This document shows positions 33,599 through 40,368 of a stretch of DNA of 64,000 nt, one piece after another. A program made the position numbers and the translations under genes. The DNA is taken from assembly GCF_008386585.1 (NCBI RefSeq), contig NZ_VUOB01000062.1, positions 1 through 64,000 on the forward strand. Reading direction: 5' to 3'. Every line of letters begins with the position of its first letter. Position 1 is the first letter of the stretch. The notes under the pieces were generated by a model. That model was not told where the DNA came from. It saw only the letters and a list, made by a program, of their open reading frames with translations, and made no database searches. This stretch comes from Solihabitans fulvus (GTDB taxonomy: Bacteria; Actinomycetota; Actinomycetes; Mycobacteriales; Pseudonocardiaceae).

Positions 33599-34756
33599 CT
33601 ACCGGCCCAGGCCCAGTTCGCGCGCGATCAGCATGCGCTGCACCTCGCTGGTGCCCTCGCCGATCTCCAGGATCTTGGCGTCGCGGTAGAAACGACCGAC
33701 CGGGTACTCGTTCATGAAGCCGTAGCCGCCGAAGATCTGCGTGGCCTCACGCGCGTTGTCCATCGCGGCCTCCGACGACACCAGCTTCGCGATCGCGGCC
33801 TCGCGCTTGAACGGCTCGCCGCGCAGCATCCGCCCGGCCGCCTCGTAGTAGGCCAGCCGCGCGAGGTGCGTGCGCACCTCCATGTCGGCGATCTTGAACT
33901 GGATCGCCTGGTACTCACCGATCTTGTGGCCGAACGCCTCGCGCTCCCCCACGTACCGCAGGCACTCGTCGATGCAGCCCTGCGCAAGACCGACGCCGAG
34001 CGCGGCGATGGCCACCCTGCCCTCGTCGAGGGTCTGGAGGAACTGCGCGTAGCCGCGACCGCGCTGGCCGACCAGGTTCGCGGCCGGCACCCGGCAGTCC
34101 TCAAAGGACAATTCGCGAGTGTCCGAGGCGTTCCAACCGACCTTCGAGTACTTCTTGGACACCGTGAAGCCCGGCGTGCCCGACGGCACGAGGATCGCGG
34201 AGATCTCCTTGCGACCATCCTCGCGCTGCCCGGTGACGGCGGCCACCGTCACCAGCCCGGTGATGTCGGTGCCCGAGTTGGTGATGAACGCCTTGGTGCC
34301 GTTGACAACCCACTCGTCGCCGTCGAGCCGCGCCGTGGTGCGCAGGCCGGACGCGTCCGAGCCGCTGCCCGGTTCGGTCAGGCCGAACGCGCCGAGCTGC
34401 TCCCCCGCGCACAACCTCGGCAGCCACTCGCGCTTCTGCTCCTCCGAACCGAACCGGAACAGCGGCACGGCGCCGAGCGAGACACCCGCCTCCAGCGTGA
34501 TCGCGACCGAGGAGTCCACCCTGGCCAGCTCCTCGAGGGCGAGGCACAGGGCGAAGTAGTCGCCGCCCATGCCGCCGTACTCCTCGGGGAAGGGCAGGCC
34601 GAACAGCCCCATCCTGCCCATCTTGGCGACGATCTCGTAGGGGAACTCGTTGCGCTCATAGAAGTCGCCGATGACCGGCGCGACCTCTTCCTGCGCGAAC
34701 TCCTGCACGGTCTTGCGCAGGGACTCGTATTCCTCGTCAAGCCGGAAGTCGAGCAT
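33599..34756 (-). CDS. Acyl-CoA dehydrogenase (probable isovaleryl-CoA dehydrogenase)
   Basis: 385 aa. Canonical features: GAFGLTEPGSGSDASGLRTT, EGRVAIAALGVGLAQGC and catalytic-base region KILEIGEGTSEVQRMLI. It is the third gene of an operon with methylcrotonyl-CoA carboxylase-type subunits, only 3 nt after the biotin carboxylase stop. This matches the accD1-accA1-fadE19 order known for leucine breakdown in mycobacteria, so isovaleryl-CoA is the likeliest substrate; a related short branched-chain acyl-CoA cannot be excluded. It requires FAD and an electron-transfer flavoprotein. Confidence 0.9.
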   Translation of the reverse strand: MLDFRLDEEYESLRKTVQEFAQEEVAPVIGDFYERNEFPYEIVAKMGRMGLFGLPFPEEYGGMGGDYFALCLALEELARVDSSVAITLEAGVSLGAVPLFRFGSEEQKREWLPRLCAGEQLGAFGLTEPGSGSDASGLRTTARLDGDEWVVNGTKAFITNSGTDITGLVTVAAVTGQREDGRKEISAILVPSGTPGFTVSKKYSKVGWNASDTRELSFEDCRVPAANLVGQRGRGYAQFLQTLDEGRVAIAALGVGLAQGCIDECLRYVGEREAFGHKIGEYQAIQFKIADMEVRTHLARLAYYEAAGRMLRGEPFKREAAIAKLVSSEAAMDNAREATQIFGGYGFMNEYPVGRFYRDAKILEIGEGTSEVQRMLIARELGLGR

Positions 34757-34759
34757 CGG

Positions 34760-36748
34760 TCACTCCTTGTGGGGGACTACGACGGCTAGGGTCTGGTCCA
34801 GCGCGACCTGTTGGCCCGCCTGGACTCGCACTTCACTGAGCACCCCGTCGATCGGCGCGGTGACCGTGTGTTCCATCTTCATTGCCTCGACGACGAACAG
34901 CGGCTGGCCCGCAGTGACGTGCTCGTCCTGCGCGGCCTTCACCACCAGCACCGTGCCGGGCATGGGGCTGGTGACCGGACCGCCGGCACCCTCGGCCTGA
35001 TGTGCCGCGCCGGCAAGGAACTCCGTCTCGGTCAGCGCCCAGGTGCGACCCTCCGCACCGAGCCACAGCACGGTGTCACCGTTGCCGGCGCGCTTCGCGG
35101 TGGCGTATCGGCGGACCCGCCCGTCGTAGCGCACGACGAGCTGGTCTCCTTGCCGCGCAACGGATGCCGCCACCGACTCACCGTCGCCGACGCGCACCTG
35201 CGCGCGCTCGGCCACGCCGCGCACCCGCACCTCGGTGGACGGCCGACCCTGCGTCTCGATCCGCCACGTCGTCCACGCCGGCTCGCCGACCCGCCAGCCG
35301 CCGGGCAGCTCCCACGGGTCGGCGTCAGAACCGTTGGGGGTCAGGGACAACAGCCGTTCCAGGCCGGCCGCGGCGAGCACCTCGTCCGGCACGTCCTCGC
35401 TGACCAGGTCGTCCAGCCTGCGTTCCACCAGGCCGGTGTCGAGCCGGCCGGCGACGACGTCCTCGTCGGCCAGCAACGCCCGCAGGAACGGGATGTTCGT
35501 GGTGACGCCGAGCAGCACGGTGTCGGCGAGCGCGGCGCGCAGCCTGCGCAGCGCCTCGTCCCTGGTGCGCCCGTACGCGACGTACTTGGCCAGCATCGGG
35601 TCGTAGTCGCTGCCGACCGTGCTGCCGACCAACAGACCCGAGTCGACGCGGACGACGTCGGACGGCTCGCGCAGCGCCAGCACCTGGCCGCCGGTCGGCA
35701 GGAAGTTGCGGGCCGGGTCCTCGGCATAGACGCGCGCCTCCACGGCGTGGCCGGTCAGCGTCACCTCGTCCTGGGTGAGGTCGAGCGGCTCGCCAGCCGC
35801 GACCCTGATCTGCCACTCCACCAGGTCGAGGCCGGTCACCAGCTCGGTGACGGGGTGCTCGACCTGGAGCCGGGTGTTCATCTCCATGAAGCTGAGCTCG
35901 CCGGTCCTGCCGTCGGCGATGAACTCGACCGTGCCGGCGCCGACGTAGCCGACCGCGCGGGCCGCCTCGACCGCATGCGCGCCGACCTCGGCGCGCTTGG
36001 CCTCGTCGAGGAACAGTGACGGGGCCTCCTCGATGATCTTCTGGTGCCGCCGCTGAAGGCTGCACTCGCGCTCGCCGAGGTGCAGGACGTTCCCGTGCGC
36101 GTCGGCGAGCACCTGGATCTCGATGTGCCTCGGCTCGGTGACGAACCGCTCGACCAGCAGGGTGTCGTCGCCGAACGCGCCGCGCGCCTCGCGCCGCGCC
36201 GAGGCGATGGACTCGACCAGATCGGCCGCCGCGTCCACCCGACGCATGCCCTTGCCGCCGCCGCCAGCGGACGGCTTGAGCAGCACCGGGTAGCCGATCT
36301 CCTCGACGGCGGCGACCAGGTCGGCGTCGGTCATGCCGGCCTCGGTGCGGCCGGGCACGACCGGCACGCCGGCGGCCTGCACGGTCAGCTTCGCCCTGAT
36401 CTTGTCGCCCATCGCGTCGATCGCGGCGGCCGGCGGCCCGACGAAGACCAGCCCGGCCCGCTCGCAGGCGAGCGCGAAGGCGGTGTTCTCGGCGAGGAAC
36501 CCGTAGCCGGGGTGCACGGCCTGCGCGCCGGTGTCCAGCGCGGCGGCCACGATCCGCTCGACGGACAGATAGCTGTCCCTTGCTGCGGCCGGGCCGATCC
36601 GCACGGCGACGTCGGCCTCGCGGACGTGCCGCGCGTCGGCGTCGGCGTCGCTGTACACGGCGACCGAGCGGATTCCCATGGCCCGCAGGGTGCGGATGAT
36701 CCGGACCGCGATCTCGCCGCGGTTGGCGATCAGGACGGTGTCGAACAT
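34760..36748 (-). CDS. Acyl-CoA carboxylase alpha subunit (biotin carboxylase + BCCP; AccA1-like)
   Basis: 662 aa. Biotin carboxylase domain (about 1-450) with FDTVLIANRGEIAVRIIRTL, KPSAGGGGKGMRRV, RHQKIIEEAPS and FMEMNTRLQVEHPVTE. A linker and a C-terminal biotinyl domain follow, with the biotin attachment VEAMKMEHT (Lys624). ATG 36748 is the homology-based start; in-frame ATG 36784 and GTG 36793, which overlaps the carboxyltransferase stop (GTGA), are alternatives that would couple translation. The frame stays open into the upstream gene but that part is not real. With the beta subunit it would carboxylate 3-methylcrotonyl-CoA in leucine degradation. Confidence 0.93.
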   Translation of the reverse strand: MFDTVLIANRGEIAVRIIRTLRAMGIRSVAVYSDADADARHVREADVAVRIGPAAARDSYLSVERIVAAALDTGAQAVHPGYGFLAENTAFALACERAGLVFVGPPAAAIDAMGDKIRAKLTVQAAGVPVVPGRTEAGMTDADLVAAVEEIGYPVLLKPSAGGGGKGMRRVDAAADLVESIASARREARGAFGDDTLLVERFVTEPRHIEIQVLADAHGNVLHLGERECSLQRRHQKIIEEAPSLFLDEAKRAEVGAHAVEAARAVGYVGAGTVEFIADGRTGELSFMEMNTRLQVEHPVTELVTGLDLVEWQIRVAAGEPLDLTQDEVTLTGHAVEARVYAEDPARNFLPTGGQVLALREPSDVVRVDSGLLVGSTVGSDYDPMLAKYVAYGRTRDEALRRLRAALADTVLLGVTTNIPFLRALLADEDVVAGRLDTGLVERRLDDLVSEDVPDEVLAAAGLERLLSLTPNGSDADPWELPGGWRVGEPAWTTWRIETQGRPSTEVRVRGVAERAQVRVGDGESVAASVARQGDQLVVRYDGRVRRYATAKRAGNGDTVLWLGAEGRTWALTETEFLAGAAHQAEGAGGPVTSPMPGTVLVVKAAQDEHVTAGQPLFVVEAMKMEHTVTAPIDGVLSEVRVQAGQQVALDQTLAVVVPHKE

Positions 36749-36789
36749 GGACCTGCCTGCCGGTTCGGGTGACTGGGTGGACATGGTGC

Positions 36790-38403
36790 TCACATCCGGA
36801 AGACGCCGTGGCTGACAGGTTCCAGCGGCGCGTTGGCCGCGCCGGACAACGCGAGCCCGAGCACCATCCTGGTGTCCATCGGGTCGATCACGCCGTCGTC
36901 CCACAGCCGCGCGGTGGAGTAGTACGGGTTGCCCTGGTCCTCGTACTGCTGCCGGATCGGCTGCTTGAACGCCTCCTCCTCGGCCTCCGGCCAGTCCGTG
37001 CCGCGCGCGGCCAGCTGGTCGCGGCGGACGGTGGCCAGCACCGAGGCGGCCTGTTCGCCGCCCATCACGGAGATGCGCGCGTTCGGCCACATCCAGAGGA
37101 ACCTCGGCGAGTACGCCCTGCCGCACATCGAGTAGTTGCCAGCGCCGAAGGAGCCGCCGATGACGACGGTGAACTTGGGCACGCGGGCGCAGGCGACGGC
37201 CGTGACCATCTTCGCGCCGTGCTTGGCGATGCCGCCGGCCTCGTACTCGCGGCCGACCATGAACCCGGAGATGTTCTGGAGGAACACCAGGGGAACGCCG
37301 CGCTGGTCGCACAGCTCGATGAAGTGCGCGCCCTTCACGGCCGACTCGCCGAACAGGATGCCGTTGTTGGCGATGATGCCGACCGGGTGGCCGTGGATGT
37401 TCGCGAAGCCGGTGACCAGGGTGGCCCCGTACTCCTTCTTGAACTCGTGGAACCGGCTGCCGTCGACGATCCGCGCGATCACCTCGCGCACGTCGTAGGG
37501 CGTGCGGCTGTCGGTCGGCACGACGCCGTAGAGCTGGCCGGGGTCGACGGCGGGCTCCTCGACCGGCTCGAGCTGCCACGGGCGCGGGCTGCGCGGCCCG
37601 AGGGTGCTGATGATCGACCGGACGATGCGCAGCGCGTGCTGGTCGTTGTCGGCGAGGTGGTCGGTCACGCCGGACACGCGGGAGTGCAGGTCGCCGCCGC
37701 CGAGCTCCTCGGCGGTGACCACCTCGCCGGTCGCGGCCTTCACCAGTGGCGGGCCGCCGAGGAAGATGGTGCCCTGGTTGCGGACGATGACGGCCTCGTC
37801 GCTCATCGCCGGCACGTACGCCCCGCCCGCGGTGCAGGAGCCGAGCACGGCGGCGATCTGCGGGATGCCCTTGGCGGACATGGTGGCCTGGTTGTAGAAG
37901 ATTCGGCCGAAGTGCTCGCGGTCCGGGAAGACGTCGTCCTGTTTGGGCAGGAACGCGCCGCCGGAGTCGACCAGGTAGACGCAGGGAAGGTTGTTGTGCA
38001 GCGCCACTTCCTGGGCGCGCAGGTGCTTCTTCACCGTCATCGGGTAGTAGGTGCCGCCCTTGACGGTGGCGTCGTTGGCGACGACGACGCACTCCCTGCC
38101 GGAGATCCGGCCGACGCCGGTGATCATCCCGGCGGCCGGGGCGTCGTTGTCGTAGAGCCCGTCGGCGGCCAGCGGGGACAGTTCGAGGAACGGCGAACCG
38201 GGGTCGACGAGCGTGTCCACCCGATCCCTCGGCAGCAGCTTGCCCCGGTCCACGTGGCGGACGCGGGCCTGTTCGGGACCGCCGAGGCCGGCCTCGGCCA
38301 GTTTCGCCCGAAGCTCGTCCACCAGGACGGCGTGCTCCTTGGCATAGCGCTGGAACGCCTCGCCCGAAGGGTCGGCGGAGCTGCGCAGGACTGGGGCGTC
38401 CAT
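36790..38403 (-). CDS. Acyl-CoA carboxylase beta subunit (methylcrotonyl-type, AccD1-like)
   Basis: 537 aa. Two-part carboxyltransferase with LPCVYLVDSGGAFLPKQDDVFPD, AAVLGSCTAGGAYVPAMSDEAVIV and the C-terminal ISVMGGEQAASVLATVRRDQL. The LPKQDDVFPDREHFGRIFYNQA wording is characteristic of methylcrotonyl-CoA carboxylase beta rather than propionyl-CoA carboxylase. It is the first gene of the operon accD1-accA1-acyl-CoA dehydrogenase. Two TTAGCGGCCG(C/T)TAA palindromes lie 18-60 bp upstream of its start, so it is very probably repressed by the TetR regulator at 39664. No MaoC or HMG-CoA lyase gene is seen nearby. Confidence 0.93.
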   Translation of the reverse strand: MDAPVLRSSADPSGEAFQRYAKEHAVLVDELRAKLAEAGLGGPEQARVRHVDRGKLLPRDRVDTLVDPGSPFLELSPLAADGLYDNDAPAAGMITGVGRISGRECVVVANDATVKGGTYYPMTVKKHLRAQEVALHNNLPCVYLVDSGGAFLPKQDDVFPDREHFGRIFYNQATMSAKGIPQIAAVLGSCTAGGAYVPAMSDEAVIVRNQGTIFLGGPPLVKAATGEVVTAEELGGGDLHSRVSGVTDHLADNDQHALRIVRSIISTLGPRSPRPWQLEPVEEPAVDPGQLYGVVPTDSRTPYDVREVIARIVDGSRFHEFKKEYGATLVTGFANIHGHPVGIIANNGILFGESAVKGAHFIELCDQRGVPLVFLQNISGFMVGREYEAGGIAKHGAKMVTAVACARVPKFTVVIGGSFGAGNYSMCGRAYSPRFLWMWPNARISVMGGEQAASVLATVRRDQLAARGTDWPEAEEEAFKQPIRQQYEDQGNPYYSTARLWDDGVIDPMDTRMVLGLALSGAANAPLEPVSHGVFRM

Positions 38404-38420
38404 GGGCTCCTCACAGGCAG

Positions 38421-38462
38421 TTAGCGGCCGTTAACCTGTGACCCATGTTAGCGGCCGCTAAC
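38421..38462. promoter_or_regulatory. Two TetR operators upstream of the leucine-pathway operon
   Basis: TTAGCGGCCGTTAA (38421-38434) and the perfect palindrome GTTAGCGGCCGCTAAC (38447-38462), centres 27 bp apart. The same motif recurs before the TetR gene (39626-39641), which identifies it as the likely cognate repressor's site. Confidence 0.8.
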
Positions 38463-38512
38463 GTCGCCGTCCACACGAGGCGGCTCAGGACGCGCATCCG
38501 GCCACAGACGCG

Positions 38513-38557
38513 CGTCCGGCCCGGGACACCGCGCGATGGCGGGTCCCGGGCCGGACG
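38513..38557. terminator. 15-bp perfect stem terminator
   Basis: CGTCCGGCCCGGGAC (38513-38527) pairs with GTCCCGGGCCGGACG (38543-38557), 15-nt loop. It lies downstream of the minus-strand SGNH esterase and upstream of the carboxylase operon promoter, insulating the two. Confidence 0.8.
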
Positions 38558-38567
38558 GGGAGGGCGT

Positions 38568-38655
38568 GGACCGTGGCCGACCGGGAGGGCCGGACCGTGG
38601 TCAGCCGGAGGGCTGGACCGTGGTCAGCCGGAGGGCTGGACCGTGGTCAGCCGAC
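38568..38655. repeat. 23-bp tandem repeat reaching the SGNH stop codon
   Basis: Two exact 23-bp copies (GGACCGTGGTCAGCCGGAGG plus GCT) at 38592-38614 and 38615-38637, a divergent copy before (38568-38591) and a partial one after (38638-38655). The last includes the TGA of the SGNH gene, so the array looks like amplification of that gene's 3' end. Confidence 0.85.
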
Positions 38656-39432
38656 GATCGCGGTCAGCGCGGGCGTGTAGCCGAGGATCTGGCCGTCCTG
38701 CGTCGGGTGGTAGGACTCCATGATCGGCCAGGTGAGGCTGTTCAGCCACCAGTCCGACGAGCAGATCTCGTGCCCGGCGAAGGTCTGCTGGCCGTCGAGG
38801 AAGCGGAAGCCGTGCGCGCTCGCGCGCTGGGAGATGACGCCGGCCAGCGTGTCCGAGCCGGAGTTGATGGCCGTCCGCTTGGTGTTGCTCAGGCCGACCG
38901 AACAGGAGCCGGGCACCTGGTAGATGTGCGGGTAGCCGACCACGACGACCGTCGCGCTCGGCGCGCGCCCGTGGATGTTGTTGTAGACGTTGTCCAGCAG
39001 GCCGGGCAGCGTGCCGGTGGCGTAGGCCTTCGCCGTGTTGACCCGGTTGATGCAGGACTGGTCGCTGCCGAAGGTGCAGCTGGAGATGACGTCGGAGAAG
39101 CCGGCGTCGTTCCCGCCGATCGAGATGGTGACCAGGTTCGTGCTGGCGTTGAGATCGCCGAGCTGGTTGTTCAGCACGTCCGAGGTCTTCGCGCCGGAGC
39201 AGGCGTCGAAGGCGAGGTTCGCGCCGTGGTTGGCGGCCCACTGGGCCGGGTACGCCTCGGGGCTGCGGTAGCAGCTGCCGCTGTCGCCGTAGTAGTCGCC
39301 GGTGCCGACACCGGACGAGTAGGAGTCACCAAGGGCAACGTAGTTGACCGTCGCGGCGCTGGCCGGCACGGCGAGCGCGAGCCCGGCGACGGCGGCGACG
39401 GCCGCGGTGAGGAGCGTTCGGACAAGGCGCAT
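38647..39432 (-). CDS. Secreted SGNH/GDSL hydrolase (SEST-type esterase)
   Basis: 261 aa. Signal peptide RLVRTLLTAAVAAVAGLALA with cleavage near VPASAA. Catalytic Ser lies in YVALGDSYSSGVGTG, the oxyanion residues in VTISIGGNDAGF, and the catalytic His in SYHPTQDGQ. Six Cys residues suggest disulfides as in the Streptomyces scabies esterase. It acts outside the cell on ester or lipid substrates. ATG 39432 has GGAGG 8 nt upstream; the frame is open further but starts after the signal in no other sensible way. It lies between the TetR gene and its target operon on the minus strand. Confidence 0.9.
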   Translation of the reverse strand: MRLVRTLLTAAVAAVAGLALAVPASAATVNYVALGDSYSSGVGTGDYYGDSGSCYRSPEAYPAQWAANHGANLAFDACSGAKTSDVLNNQLGDLNASTNLVTISIGGNDAGFSDVISSCTFGSDQSCINRVNTAKAYATGTLPGLLDNVYNNIHGRAPSATVVVVGYPHIYQVPGSCSVGLSNTKRTAINSGSDTLAGVISQRASAHGFRFLDGQQTFAGHEICSSDWWLNSLTWPIMESYHPTQDGQILGYTPALTAIVG

Positions 39433-39593
39433 TTCGGTGGCCTCCGCAGGGGATGTAACGCAGGGGTGTGACGCAGGCAACAACAGAGTTACCAGGCAGT
39501 AGGACCCCTACGGAAGACCTTGGTCAATAGTTAACGAACAGTCCATCCGCTTTGCGAACAACGTCCACCGAGGTGCCACGATTCAGTCGTTGC

Positions 39594-39641
39594 GTTAACG
39601 ATCGCTTACCTCGGGTCAATCGGAAGTTAGCGTCCGCTAAC
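39594..39641. promoter_or_regulatory. Autoregulatory TetR operator and a diverged second copy
   Basis: Perfect-arm palindrome GTTAGCGTCCGCTAAC at 39626-39641, 23 bp before the TetR start, and a related GTTAACGATCGCTTAC at 39594-39609. The motif matches the two sites before the carboxylase operon. Confidence 0.75.
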
Positions 39642-39663
39642 CTGGCCGACTAGAGTGGGGTTC

Positions 39664-40314
39664 GTGCCGCCATCAACAGCGTCCGACAACGGCAAGCCCT
39701 CCCGCCGCGAACAGATCCTCACCGCGGCGGCGGAGTTGTTCGCCAGGCACGGCTTCCACGGGGTGGGCATAGACGACATCGGCGCCGCCGTCGGCATCTC
39801 GGGCCCTGCCCTCTACCGGCACTTCCGCAGCAAGGACGCCATGCTCGGGGAGATGCTGACCTCGATCAGCGAGCGCCTGCTCGACGGCGGCCAACGCAGG
39901 GTGGACGGCGCGACCGACCCGGCGACCGCGCTGCGCGAGCTGGTGCGCTGGCACGTCGACTTCGCCCTGGACGACCCGGCGCTGATCACCGTGCAGATGC
40001 GCAACCTGGCCAACCTGACCGACCCGGACCGCAGGCGGGTGCGCGCGCTCCAGCGCCGCTACGTCGAGGTCTGGGTGGACACCATCAGGGAGACGGTGTC
40101 CGGCGCCGACGAGCCAGCCGCGCGGGCGGCCGCGCACGCCGTCTTCGGGCTGATCAACTCGACCCCGCACAACGCGCACCTCGACCGGGGCCAGATGGCC
40201 GCGCTGCTCGGCCGGATGGCCCTGGCCGCCCTGACCGCGGCCGGCGCGCGCGACGACGGCACCCCACCCACGCCCGCCCCTGCCGTTGCCCCCGCCGCAG
40301 GACAGGTGTCTTGA
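39664..40314 (+). CDS. TetR-family repressor of the leucine/isovalerate operon
   Basis: 216 aa. DNA-binding region REQILTAAAELFARHGFHGVGIDDIGAAVGISGPALYRHFRSKDAML; the C-terminal half holds the ligand pocket (VRWHVDFALDDPALITVQMRNL). The arrangement of TetR gene near accD1-accA1-acyl-CoA dehydrogenase parallels the mycobacterial Rv2506 locus. GTG 39664 (VPPSTAS) is chosen; GTG 39655 is an alternative. GTTAGCG-type palindromes stand before this gene and before the operon. Expected logic: it represses both until an acyl-CoA from leucine breakdown binds; the ligand is inferred. Confidence 0.9.
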   Translation: MPPSTASDNGKPSRREQILTAAAELFARHGFHGVGIDDIGAAVGISGPALYRHFRSKDAMLGEMLTSISERLLDGGQRRVDGATDPATALRELVRWHVDFALDDPALITVQMRNLANLTDPDRRRVRALQRRYVEVWVDTIRETVSGADEPAARAAAHAVFGLINSTPHNAHLDRGQMAALLGRMALAALTAAGARDDGTPPTPAPAVAPAAGQVS

Positions 40315-40368
40315 CGGGACCGACATCAACTCGGCAACGGAGGGAATCTTCCGTACCCTGGCGCGTTA

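Noticed and set aside
36749..38092. Upstream extension of the biotin carboxylase frame over the carboxyltransferase gene
   Set aside because: The extension is out of frame with the real carboxyltransferase and composed of Arg-rich shadow sequence; biotin carboxylase homology starts at FDTVLIANRGE.
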